From NCBI RefSeq assembly GCF_016587355.1, contig NZ_BNJF01000004.1:496001-560000 (forward strand): a DNA stretch of 64,000 nt, given 5' to 3'. Position 1 is the stretch's first letter; each line of letters opens with the position of its first letter. Below the pieces are notes generated by a model that worked only from the letters and a program-made list of their open reading frames with translations, ran no database searches and had not been told where the DNA came from. Both the position numbers and the translations under genes were made by a program. This DNA comes from Ktedonospora formicarum (GTDB taxonomy: Bacteria; Chloroflexota; Ktedonobacteria; Ktedonobacterales; Ktedonobacteraceae). This document shows, piece after piece, positions 43,585 to 52,296 of this stretch.

Positions 43585-45015
43585 ATGGCAACTGTCACGA
43601 CGACCCCACAACCACAGATGATCCCCGGCCCTCACGCACTTCCCTTGCTGGGGTGGCGAATGAATCTCCTCAAGGTGTACCTGAAGCCTTTTACGTATTT
43701 GCCCTGGTTACACCGGACCTATGGCAATATCGTCGCGCTCGCTCAAGATCATCCTCACCATATCTGTGTTTTTGGGCCGGAGATGAATTTTCGTGTGCTT
43801 GCAAACCCTGATCTCTTTGGAACAAGCGCTGCACCGCTGGTGAAGCTACCGAAAGATACCGCGCTAGGGCGCCTATTTTACCATGGTTTGCCCTTGCAAA
43901 ATGGTGAGCGACATAGGCAGCACCGACGCTTGATGCAACCAGCATTCCATAAGAAGCAGATCGCGCAATACCATGCTGACATGGCGCTACTAACGCAACA
44001 GATGCTAGATCAATGGCAGGCAAGGGCCACAGCAGGAGCGACTTTGGATGTACTCACTGAGATAAAACAATTGACCCAGCGGATAGCTGTGAAGACCCTC
44101 TTTGGGATGGATGATCAAGCGGAAATAGAACGTATTGGTGGCCTCCTGCAAGCGTTGAAAATAGCCCCACTGGCACTGGCCTTGCCACTCAACGTGCCAG
44201 GATCCCCTTATCATCGCGTGCTCCGTTTAGCCAAGCAGATGGAAGCCTTCACGCACGCACTCATTACCAAAAAGCGCCTCCAGCCCGAGGCAACTGATGT
44301 GCTGTCAGTCTTAGTACATACACATGATGAGGATGGTGCACAACTCAGTGACGATGAACTGATGAGTAACATTTTTACACTCTTTGTAGCCGGACATGAG
44401 ACAACCTCGCACACACTTACATGGACGCTCTTCCTGCTGGATCAACATCCACGCATTTGCTCAGATCTGCTTGATGAACTCGAAGGAACAGCGCATGGAA
44501 GCGTCCCAACGCCAGAGCAACTCATGCGTCTCTCGCTGCTTGATAACGTGATCAAAGAGAGTTTGCGCCTGCTCCCTCCTGCCAGCATTGGGGTACGGGT
44601 CACCACGACCGCGTGTGATCTTGGCGGGTATCCCCTTCCCGCAGCAGCCAGCGTTCTCTACAGTGAGTATGTTACGCATCGATTACCAGAATTGTACGAA
44701 CACCCTTCATGCTTCATGCCGGCACGTTGGGGCACCATCAATCGCACTCCCTATGAGTATTTGCCATTCAGTGCTGGGCATCACCGTTGCATTGGAGCGG
44801 AATTTGCGACATATGAGATGAAGATCGTGTTAGCGATGCTACTTCAACGCTATAGGCTCTCGCTTATTCCCAATACGAAGGTGAGCACCAATATCGGGAT
44901 GCGGCCCTCCCCTGGCATACCCATGCAGATCTTTCCTCAGGATCGGCAGTTCCGCCAGCCTCCTACAGTACGTGGAACCATCCATCGCCTAGTCGATATA
45001 CAGCGGAGTTGGTAA
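43585..45015 (+). CDS. Cytochrome P450
   Basis: A 476-residue soluble P450 monooxygenase. The oxygen-binding I helix reads FVAGHETTSHTLTW, the ExxR motif is in KESLRLLPP, and the haem loop is FSAGHHRCIGAEFATYE with the cysteine ligand. The length and class suit a bacterial CYP that needs a separate ferredoxin or reductase, none of which lies nearby. The ATG at 43585 has only a weak ribosome site (AAAGCGAG). The substrate is unknown. Its last 27 bases overlap the convergent split CDF gene. Confidence 0.92.
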   Translation: MATVTTTPQPQMIPGPHALPLLGWRMNLLKVYLKPFTYLPWLHRTYGNIVALAQDHPHHICVFGPEMNFRVLANPDLFGTSAAPLVKLPKDTALGRLFYHGLPLQNGERHRQHRRLMQPAFHKKQIAQYHADMALLTQQMLDQWQARATAGATLDVLTEIKQLTQRIAVKTLFGMDDQAEIERIGGLLQALKIAPLALALPLNVPGSPYHRVLRLAKQMEAFTHALITKKRLQPEATDVLSVLVHTHDEDGAQLSDDELMSNIFTLFVAGHETTSHTLTWTLFLLDQHPRICSDLLDELEGTAHGSVPTPEQLMRLSLLDNVIKESLRLLPPASIGVRVTTTACDLGGYPLPAAASVLYSEYVTHRLPELYEHPSCFMPARWGTINRTPYEYLPFSAGHHRCIGAEFATYEMKIVLAMLLQRYRLSLIPNTKVSTNIGMRPSPGIPMQIFPQDRQFRQPPTVRGTIHRLVDIQRSW

Positions 45016-45243
45016 GAGTACAGCGGTAATCAGCAGCGCTGCCAGTGGGTCGGCCCACCACCTACCTAGAAAAGTATTGACGAGGAGACCCATGAGCGTT
45101 ACCGCTGCTGGACCAGCACCTACTGCGGTCAACACGCCATTGCCTCGCAGCACGCCATTGTCCAGTGGAGCGGCAAGACGGATTTTTCCATAGGTGAGCG
45201 GTGGAAGAATGCAAACGGAAAGAACGGCAATACTCACGCCCAT
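44989..45243 (-). pseudogene. CDF-like cation transporter, C-terminal half
   Basis: An 84-residue frame with three hydrophobic stretches, ending WWADPLAALLITAVLL, a typical last helix of the CDF-like cation transporter group. It is in the same frame as the N-terminal half upstream, separated by one TAG and four codons. TAGGAG, formed by the stop itself, precedes an ATG at 45243 by nine bases, so it could be translated separately. Confidence 0.6.
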
Positions 45244-45255
45244 GGTCGATGTCTC

Positions 45256-45588
45256 CTATGCTGTACGTGTGAGAAGAGAATGGGCGGCTTGTCCCACAAT
45301 GTAGAGTCCCGCGACTAGAAGAGTGATTCCAACGCTGAGTGTGGCTTTCTGTTCGGCTTTTTTGCTCGGAGCACTTCCGTGAGCTTCTTGCCAGAAGCAC
45401 CAGACCAGAATGAGGGAGGCCAAAGAGTCAATCGCAACATCGAGCCCAAAACCAAGTAGAGCAACGGATGCGGCTGAGATGTCTGTAACCACGGCAGCTG
45501 TTCCAGCGATAGCATTCCATCCTAGCGACAGATATTCTAAGCGTAACCCGCGTGTGTGAAGAACAGTTCGACCCAAAATATTCTCCAA
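45256..45588 (-). pseudogene. CDF-like cation transporter, N-terminal half
   Basis: A 110-residue frame. LSLGWNAIAGTAAVVTDISA and LGFGLDVAIDSLASLILVW are the first helices of a cation efflux-like protein, with the metal-site aspartate in GLDVAIDS. The frame ends in TAG after LLTRTA, and the rest of the protein continues in the same frame after it. The gene is either broken by a nonsense mutation or functions as two chains. Confidence 0.65.
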
Positions 45589-45694
45589 TTCATCAATTCG
45601 CTTCTCTTATTATACCTCATCTAGGATTGGAAACTCTTTGTCCCTAGTTTTTGCCCTATTCGACTGCGCCCTGATTTACGTCTGTATGGCACCG

Positions 45695-45965
45695 CCCAGA
45701 ACAGGATATCCAAGCGGAACTTGCCCCTTTTGTGACTGCCATGATCAATTATTTAGCGTCACCTATTGTGAGGTACACTTTCTTACCGAGTATCAAGGAA
45801 TGTCGCAAAAGGACTTGGTTGAGCGACTGGGCATATCTTTTTCAGGAGCAAAATCACAGGTGCTACATGCACGTGAAAAGCTCAAGTAACAGTTACGGGA
45901 CTGTTGCCATTTCGAGTTTGATCGCCTCGGTTTGAGTCATCGGTTATCATCCTCACTGTGCCTGT
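45695..45965 (+). pseudogene. Decayed SigZ-like sigma factor
   Basis: The DNA from GGATATCCAAGCGGAACTTG to TGCCTGTTGCCA aligns with the second half of the sigma gene at 20.86-21.14 kb. It retains LTEYQGMSQKDLVERLGISF and the CCHFEFDRLG extension but has deletions, a frameshift near position 45760, a TAA after the region 4 helix and a lost 5' half. Confidence 0.75.
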
Positions 45966-46340
45966 TGCCAGGAATATGCGAAAAATTCACCACAATGACC
46001 TGACCGTGGGAATGCGAACATAGCAGTTTTGTGGCTTTGGCACATTATGCTTGTATGGAAACACATGTGAGGGGATGCTGTTTCATTGCTGGTAAAGGTG
46101 ATGGTATCTATGTATCTCTTTTCCACTCGCATTCACACATACCTTCTTTATGGATGTATGCTCTTTGCGAACAACACTCGCATATCTATTTATAATGCGC
46201 TACTTACTTTTGCTTCTTTACTTGCTTAAAGTCATATTTTACTCGTGCCAGGGTTCTTTGAGCATTTTTTGAATGCTTGGCACGGTTCTCTTACTCCTCT
46301 TTGATATAGAGAATGCTAGACTACCAGGCATAGGAAGAAC

Positions 46341-47225
46341 ATGAGAAAGCAGACGTTTCATTTTGCTTTCTCAGTAGAAGATCTTGCAAGTAAGAGGATC
46401 TACGGTATGCGACAGAACCAAGAAAAAGCCGATGTACCTGCCCAAGAGCATGCAATTGCCCCTCTCATGCCCTGGTATCATTGCTTTTCTCAAGAAGGGC
46501 GTGAAATCATTCATACTTCCTGGGGAGCATTGAAGCTGTTTTGTCTTCTCTTGTTGGTGTGCGGAATACTCTTTCCCGCCCTTGTCTATGTGATTGGACA
46601 AACGCTCTTTCCCGATCAAGCAAATGGAAGCCTCATTTACAATCAGCAACAGCAGGTGATTGGCTCACGTCTCATCGGGCAGCAGTTTACTCGTCCTGAA
46701 TATTTTCATGGTCGCCCAAGCGCCGTAGGGTATAATGCGGCAAGCTCAAGTGGTTCCAATATTGGCCCCACCAACCCTCAACTCATTGAAGGCAATGGCA
46801 GTATAGTCACGCTTCAACCTGGCGCTCCCGTTCCACCCAATGCCATCCCTATCGCAGATAAAGCGCATACCTACTATCTTCCTGGTACGTATAATGGCGT
46901 CAAAGCCTATGCGGAGCAGTTTCGCAAAGAGAATAATTTGTCGCCAACAATCCTTCTCCCCGCCGACATTGTCACTGCCAGCGGAAGTGGTCTTGATCCG
47001 CATATCTCGGTCGAGGCTGCACGCTTGCAGATCAATAGAATCCTCACGGTGCGACACGCGTTAGGCGGCAAGAATACGGTACTCTCAGTTGAGGAACTAC
47101 GAGCCCTTATTCAGAAACACACTGACGAGCGCGATCTTGGCCTCTTTGGTGAGCCACGTGTCAATGTGCTAGAGCTCAACGTTGATCTGGATGCGCGCTA
47201 TGGCTCTTCACAAGCTAAAAGGTAG
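46341..47225 (+). CDS. kdpC: Orphan KdpC-like subunit, N-terminally extended
   Basis: A 294-residue KdpC, the single-helix subunit of the K+-importing P-type ATPase. The membrane helix lies near residues 67-90 (LFCLLLLVCGILFPALVYV). The conserved motifs QANGSL, GSRLIGQQFTRPEYFHGRPS, SSGSNIGPTNP and ASGSGLDPHIS are all present. About 60 hydrophilic residues precede the helix, and a 45-residue insert follows GPTNP, making it longer than the usual ~190. AGGAAG precedes the ATG. It is followed by kdpA; no kdpB or kdpF lies beside it. Confidence 0.88.
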   Translation: MRKQTFHFAFSVEDLASKRIYGMRQNQEKADVPAQEHAIAPLMPWYHCFSQEGREIIHTSWGALKLFCLLLLVCGILFPALVYVIGQTLFPDQANGSLIYNQQQQVIGSRLIGQQFTRPEYFHGRPSAVGYNAASSSGSNIGPTNPQLIEGNGSIVTLQPGAPVPPNAIPIADKAHTYYLPGTYNGVKAYAEQFRKENNLSPTILLPADIVTASGSGLDPHISVEAARLQINRILTVRHALGGKNTVLSVEELRALIQKHTDERDLGLFGEPRVNVLELNVDLDARYGSSQAKR

Positions 47226-47260
47226 CAGCTTGTGGCATGTCGTAAAGAGGATAATAACAG

Positions 47261-48961
47261 ATGAGTGTCTTTGCTTGTATACAGTATGGGGTGTTCCTGT
47301 GTATTGTGGCTCTCCTGGTAAAGCCGATGGGTATCTATCTCAAGCGTGTGTTTGCGCGTGAGCATACCTGGCTCGACCCGCTTTTTTGTCCGATTGAGCG
47401 TACAGTGTATAGGGTTGTCAGAATTGACGCCGAACGCGAGATGAACTGGAAGCAGTACAGTCTTGCCTTTATTCTCTTCACGCTCATTGGCACACTGGCA
47501 TTGTATGTCCTCCTCCGAGTACAACACCTTCTCCCCTGGTTTGACGCTGCGCACATGTCAACACCTATGACTCCTGACCTGGCCTTCAATACTGCCATTA
47601 GTTTCTCGACCACAACGACTTGGCAGGCATATGCGGGCGAGACAACAATGAGCTATTTTACCCAGATTGTTGGTCTTGCCACACAAAATTTTCTCGCAGG
47701 GGCTGCGGGTCTCGCAGTTGGTATCGCCTTTATACGAGGGATAGCCCGTGAGCGAACGGAATCGCTGGGAAACTTCTGGCGTGATCTGGTACGCGCGCTT
47801 CTCTGGGTACTCCTCCCTATTTCACTGATTGGAAGTGTGCTCCTCATCTGGCAAGGAGTACCTATGAACTTTCATCCTTACACAGAAGTGAGAACACTCG
47901 AAGGGGGCACACAGATCATCGCGCAAGGACCTGTCGCTGCGCTTGAGTGGATTAAGAATCTGGGTACAAATGGGGGAGGATTTTTCAACGTCAATGGTGC
48001 TCATCCCTTTGAAAACCCGACTCCCTTCACAAATATATTGGAAATGCTAGCAATCGTAGTCCTGCCTGCTTCATTGACGTATACCTTTGGTCTGATGGTT
48101 GGCAATACGCGCCAGGGATGGGTGCTCTTCTGGGTCATGACCACCCTCTTTATCGCGGGTTTGCTGCTCTGTGGGTGGGCAGAGCAACATGGCAATCCTG
48201 CGCTCTCGCCCTATATGACCAGCGAGGGGGGCAATATGGAGGGAAAGGAGGTACGCTTTGGCATTGGAGGGTCAGTGCTTACGGCGATCACCACATCAAA
48301 CGGCGCGACTGGCTCCTACAACTCCATGCATGACAGTTACACACCCCTGGGAGGTGCAATTCCACTTCTGAACATGTTGCTTGGCGAAATCATTTATGGT
48401 GGCCTGGGAACAGGGGTCTATAGCATCATTATGGTCGCGCTCATTGGGCTTTTCCTGGCTGGCTTGATGATTGGAAGAACGCCAGAATACCTGGGGAAGA
48501 AAATTGAACCACCAGAGATGAAGCTGCTTGCGCTCTATACGCTCATTGGTTCTGTCTCGGTTGTGACCTCCACCGCACTTGCTATCGTCATCCAGCCAGG
48601 ACTTGCTGGTCTTACAACAAATGGCGGGCCTCATGGGCTGACAGAGATTCTTTATGCCTTTGCCTCCTCGATGGCCAATAATGGGCAAAATTTCGCAGGC
48701 CTGAGCGCGAATAGTCCTTTCTATAATGTCGCGACCGGACTTGTTATGTTGCTTGGGCGTTTTGGATTGGCTATTCCTGCGCTGGCGCTCGCAGGGAAGC
48801 TGAGCAGGCAGAGCCGCAGGCCCATGACGCCAGGCAAGCTACAAACTGATTCCGTCCTTTTTGGAACGGTGATCATCTTTACCGCGCTGATTGTTGTTGG
48901 GCTGACATATGTTGCGGTTCTCGCTCTTGGCCCCGTTGTTGAGCAGTTTCGTATGGGCTGA
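47261..48961 (+). CDS. kdpA: Orphan KdpA-like K+ channel subunit
   Basis: A 566-residue KdpA, the K+-binding channel subunit, with ten helices. Selectivity-loop regions are recognisable: TTTTWQAYAGETTMSY, GTNGGGFFNVNGAHPFENPT, ITTSNGATGSYNSMHDS and SMANNGQNFAGLSANSPFYN. It is about as long as the KdpA of the complete operon 3.3 kb away but clearly divergent. The kdpB ATPase is missing here, so this pair must use the KdpB encoded at 50.1-52.3 kb or have another role. AAGAGG precedes the ATG. Confidence 0.9.
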   Translation: MSVFACIQYGVFLCIVALLVKPMGIYLKRVFAREHTWLDPLFCPIERTVYRVVRIDAEREMNWKQYSLAFILFTLIGTLALYVLLRVQHLLPWFDAAHMSTPMTPDLAFNTAISFSTTTTWQAYAGETTMSYFTQIVGLATQNFLAGAAGLAVGIAFIRGIARERTESLGNFWRDLVRALLWVLLPISLIGSVLLIWQGVPMNFHPYTEVRTLEGGTQIIAQGPVAALEWIKNLGTNGGGFFNVNGAHPFENPTPFTNILEMLAIVVLPASLTYTFGLMVGNTRQGWVLFWVMTTLFIAGLLLCGWAEQHGNPALSPYMTSEGGNMEGKEVRFGIGGSVLTAITTSNGATGSYNSMHDSYTPLGGAIPLLNMLLGEIIYGGLGTGVYSIIMVALIGLFLAGLMIGRTPEYLGKKIEPPEMKLLALYTLIGSVSVVTSTALAIVIQPGLAGLTTNGGPHGLTEILYAFASSMANNGQNFAGLSANSPFYNVATGLVMLLGRFGLAIPALALAGKLSRQSRRPMTPGKLQTDSVLFGTVIIFTALIVVGLTYVAVLALGPVVEQFRMG

Positions 48962-49033
48962 TGGAGAGATCTGATTGCTTGAGACGTTGGGATATGTCAC
49001 ACTTATATAAAAGAAGTTTCTCTATACAGAACA

Positions 49034-49135
49034 AGGTGCACCGGAAAGTCTGGTCGGCCTGTGGTCTCTTCATGCGTTTCCTGAGGAAAGGACGTAAGGA
49101 GGCAGCAGGCAATCAGGTGAATACCGGTGTTTTTC
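49034..49135 (+). ncRNA. Conserved leader RNA motif, 70-aa protein gene 2
   Basis: AAGGTGCACCGGAAAGTCTG then GTCGGCC, an insert with a GTTTCCTGAGGAAAG hairpin, then GGCAATCAGGTGAATACCGG and TGTTTTTC. It matches the element at 42829 in order and ends 57 bases before the start codon. Confidence 0.6.
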
Positions 49136-49191
49136 TTTTGTGGAAAAGCATTGCTCGTCATGGGGCAACTGTCTGAAGAAAGGAATGGAAC

Positions 49192-49404
49192 ATGAGCGTT
49201 TTACGTTTCCTGGCACCGTTCGTTTGCACACTCTTCGGCCTTTACTGTATCATTTGGAGTCTCCTCTTCTCATCTTCACCAACGTCGATGCGCGATGGCG
49301 CTGCCTTTATTGGGCTGCTGCTCCTGGGGCTGGCTTATGCACATCTTCGCTTGGCACTTTCCTACAAGCATAGAACGACGACGCCATCTGAGCAAATTGG
49401 GTGA
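49192..49404 (+). CDS. 70-residue two-helix membrane protein, paralogue 2
   Basis: The helices are CTLFGLYCIIWSLLFSSS and GAAFIGLLLLGLAYAHL, with a tail ending PSEQIG. About 70 percent of residues match paralogue 1 at 42988. GAAAGGAA precedes the ATG. It lies after the orphan kdpA gene and may be co-expressed with it or controlled by its own leader element. No known family is recognised. Confidence 0.72.
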   Translation: MSVLRFLAPFVCTLFGLYCIIWSLLFSSSPTSMRDGAAFIGLLLLGLAYAHLRLALSYKHRTTTPSEQIG

Positions 49405-49412
49405 TTCATTTT

Positions 49413-49463
49413 TGTCCCTTTGAAGGCACGTTTCTTGGTAGGAAACGTGCCTTCAAAGGGACA
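49413..49463. terminator. Strong bidirectional terminator
   Basis: A perfect 22-bp stem (49413-49434 and 49442-49463) with a 7-base loop lies between the convergent 70-aa protein gene and kdpC. ATTTTTG precedes it on the plus strand. Confidence 0.75.
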
Positions 49464-49495
49464 ATGGATAAAGGGTATATACGTCAAATGACGAG

Positions 49496-50095
49496 CTACG
49501 ATGTTAGCTTATCCAGATCCAGATTGAGTTGTAGAACATTGACATGCTCCTCACCAAATATGAAGAGGAAGCGACCCTGGATATGATCATCGATCAATTT
49601 CTTGACAACATCCTGGCTGAGACCACGTTCACGCGCGATACGAGGAATCTGGAAGTTCGCGGCAGCAGGGGTGATATCGGGGTCCAGACCTGATCCCGAC
49701 GAGGTGACCAGATCGACAGGGACAGGCACTCCTGGATTCTCCTTCTGCAACTCCTTTACGCGCTCTTGTACCGTGTCGGTCAAATTCTGATTGGTTGGTC
49801 CCAGGTTTGAAGCCGAGGAGTTTGCCGCATTATATGGCTCACTCTTGCTGCTATCAGTTGACGAAACAGTTGCGGAGGGGCGTCCATGAAAATACCTCGG
49901 TGATGTCCACTCCTGCCCAATCAGGTCAGAGCCCACAAGTGTACCATTGTTATAATGCAGGCTCCCATTGGATTGATAGGGGAAGATCAGTTGCGATAAT
50001 GCAGTCACGACCCCTGGGTACAGAAGCCCAGTCACAATCGTCAAGAGTAACGTAATGACGATGGCTGGTCGAATATATTTCAACGCGATATTCAT
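49496..50095 (-). CDS. kdpC: K+-transporting ATPase subunit KdpC
   Basis: A 199-residue KdpC with one N-terminal membrane helix (IVITLLLTIVTGLLYPGVV). It carries QSNGSL, GSDLIGQEWTSPRYFHGRPS, SSASNLGPTN and SSGSGLDPDITPAAA. It stabilises the Kdp complex and raises ATP affinity. It is the last gene of the kdpFABC operon, 19 bases after kdpB. Compared with the orphan copy at 46.3 kb it has the standard length. Confidence 0.95.
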   Translation of the reverse strand: MNIALKYIRPAIVITLLLTIVTGLLYPGVVTALSQLIFPYQSNGSLHYNNGTLVGSDLIGQEWTSPRYFHGRPSATVSSTDSSKSEPYNAANSSASNLGPTNQNLTDTVQERVKELQKENPGVPVPVDLVTSSGSGLDPDITPAAANFQIPRIARERGLSQDVVKKLIDDHIQGRFLFIFGEEHVNVLQLNLDLDKLTS

Positions 50096-50114
50096 CGAGA
50101 ATCCTTTCCTCGTG

Positions 50115-52283
50115 TTAGAGTGTCAGGTGTAAGGCAACCAGGATCAGGTCAATGAGCTTGATACCGATGAAGGGAATAACAATGCCGCCCAGACCATAAA
50201 TGAGGAGATTGCGACGCAGCAGCGGTCCCGCTCCAATTGGGCGGAACTTCACTCCACGCAAGGGCAGTGGCACAAGTACGATAATGATAATCGCATTGAA
50301 AATGACCGCCGAGAGAACCGCGCTATGTGGTGTTGCCAGGCCCATGATATTGAGCGCATTCAATTGTGGATATGTTACCGCGAAGGCCGCTGGGATAATC
50401 GCAAAGTACTTGGCAACATCGTTGGCGATACTAAAGGTTGTTAACGCGCCACGTGTAATGAGCAGTTGTTTACCAACCTCTACAACCTCGATCAACTTGG
50501 TGGGGTTGGAATCGAGATCGACCATGTTTGCAGCCTCTTTCGCCGCCTGGGTCCCAGTATTCATGGCGACACCAACATCGGCCTGTGCAAGTGCGGGGGC
50601 ATCATTGGTGCCGTCACCAGTCATTGCGACCATGCGACCGCCAACCTGTTGCTCACGAATGAGTTTCAATTTGGTCTCAGGGGTAGCCTGTGCCAGGAAA
50701 TCATCCACGCCCGCCTCTTTGGCGATGGCGGCAGCAGTCAGGGCATTGTCGCCTGTGATCATCACGGTACGAATGCCCATGGTGCGCAACTGATCAAAGC
50801 GCTCACGCATGCCACTTTTGACAATATCCTTGAGTTCGATCACACCCAGGAGGCGAGTCTTCGTCCCCCAGGTCTCAGCGACAACCAGTGGCGTACTCCC
50901 TGCACGCGCGATGCTGTCGACAACGTCATCCAATTCCGCGCTGCTGATCCCGCCGTGCTCCTGGACATAGGCTTTCACAGCGTCGCCTGCTCCCTTGCGA
51001 ATGGCATGGGTTGTAACACCATGGCTATTGTTGAGATCAACGCCACTCATACGAGTCTGCGCAGAGAAGGGAAGGAAGGTCGCACCCGTTATTCCTTCTT
51101 CCGAGAGCCCATATCGTTCCTGCGCGAGCTTTACAATCGAGCGTCCCTCTGGCGTTTCATCCGCGAGGCTTGAAAGCAGCGCTGCTCGTGCAAGATCACG
51201 CTCGTCGATGCCAGCAAGGGGGACGAGACGGCTTGCCATGCGGTTGCCAAGAGTAATGGTGCCGGTTTTATCAAGCAATAGAACGTCTACGTCGCCCGCG
51301 GCTTCAACCGCGCGTCCACTCATGGCAAGCACATTGCGTTGTACCATGCGATCCATTCCGGCGATACCAATCGCGGAGAGCAGACCACCAATGGTTGTCG
51401 GGATAAGACAGACCAGCAACGCGATTAATGTCGTGACGGAGACCGCCATTCCCGAATAGATAGCAAAGGGTTCAAGTGAGACACACACCAGGACGAAGAT
51501 GATCGTCAGGCTGGCAAGCAGGATATTGAGCGCGATTTCGTTTGGTGTCTTCTGACGTTTCGCGCCCTCAACCAATGCAATCATGCGATCAAGGAAGGTT
51601 TCACCAGGATTCGCGCTGATCTGAACGATAATCCAGTCCGAGAGAACCCGTGTACCACCAGTGACGGCACTGCGATCACCACCACTCTCGCGAACAACAG
51701 GAGCGGATTCGCCTGTAATCGCTGACTCATCAATGGATGCAACCCCTTCGATGACATCGCCATCTCCAGGGATGATATCGCCTGCTTCGACAAGTACATA
51801 ATTGCCTTTACGCAGATCGGGAGCCTGAACCTCCTCGTAGCTCGCAGAGCGCTCGCGCCCTTTCAGGCGTTTCGCGATGGTCGTCTTGCGTGTTCTGCGC
51901 AGGGTATCGGCCTGCGCTTTGCCGCGTCCCTCAGCCATCGCCTCCGCGAAGTTGGCGAAGAGAACGGTAAACCAGAGCCAGATGGCGACTGCCAACACAA
52001 AAAAAGTCTCGGCGGTTAACTGATCGCGCGTAAAGGTGCCGCTTGGCGTGGTAAAGAGCAAACGTATGAACTCGATGGTTGTAATGACGCTCCCGATTTC
52101 AACTACGAACATCACAGGATTCTTCACCTGCCAGCGTGGATCGAGCTTCTTGAATGAATCAAGCGTCGCGCGGCGAACAATTGCCGGATTGAAGATAGAG
52201 CGATCCCCTTTGCGACGTGTTTTTATAGGAGAGGTCTTCAAGGGTTCCTGTTGATTGTGTATGGATGTCGGTGTTTGGGTCAT
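50115..52283 (-). CDS. kdpB: K+-transporting P-type ATPase subunit KdpB
   Basis: The catalytic subunit (about 722 residues) of the KdpFABC K+ importer. The phosphorylated aspartate is in LLDKTGTITLGN, the phosphatase motif is SAITGESAPVVRESGGD, and the hinge reads MTGDGTNDAPALAQADVGVAMN. DSNPTKLIEVVEVGKQLLITRG is the KdpB-specific stretch. Hydrolysis of ATP drives K+ entry through KdpA. A GTG at 52295 next to the kdpA stop is an alternative start adding four residues. It is the only kdpB in the window. Confidence 0.96.
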   Translation of the reverse strand: MTQTPTSIHNQQEPLKTSPIKTRRKGDRSIFNPAIVRRATLDSFKKLDPRWQVKNPVMFVVEIGSVITTIEFIRLLFTTPSGTFTRDQLTAETFFVLAVAIWLWFTVLFANFAEAMAEGRGKAQADTLRRTRKTTIAKRLKGRERSASYEEVQAPDLRKGNYVLVEAGDIIPGDGDVIEGVASIDESAITGESAPVVRESGGDRSAVTGGTRVLSDWIIVQISANPGETFLDRMIALVEGAKRQKTPNEIALNILLASLTIIFVLVCVSLEPFAIYSGMAVSVTTLIALLVCLIPTTIGGLLSAIGIAGMDRMVQRNVLAMSGRAVEAAGDVDVLLLDKTGTITLGNRMASRLVPLAGIDERDLARAALLSSLADETPEGRSIVKLAQERYGLSEEGITGATFLPFSAQTRMSGVDLNNSHGVTTHAIRKGAGDAVKAYVQEHGGISSAELDDVVDSIARAGSTPLVVAETWGTKTRLLGVIELKDIVKSGMRERFDQLRTMGIRTVMITGDNALTAAAIAKEAGVDDFLAQATPETKLKLIREQQVGGRMVAMTGDGTNDAPALAQADVGVAMNTGTQAAKEAANMVDLDSNPTKLIEVVEVGKQLLITRGALTTFSIANDVAKYFAIIPAAFAVTYPQLNALNIMGLATPHSAVLSAVIFNAIIIIVLVPLPLRGVKFRPIGAGPLLRRNLLIYGLGGIVIPFIGIKLIDLILVALHLTL

Positions 52284-52296
52284 ATGCGTGCTCACC

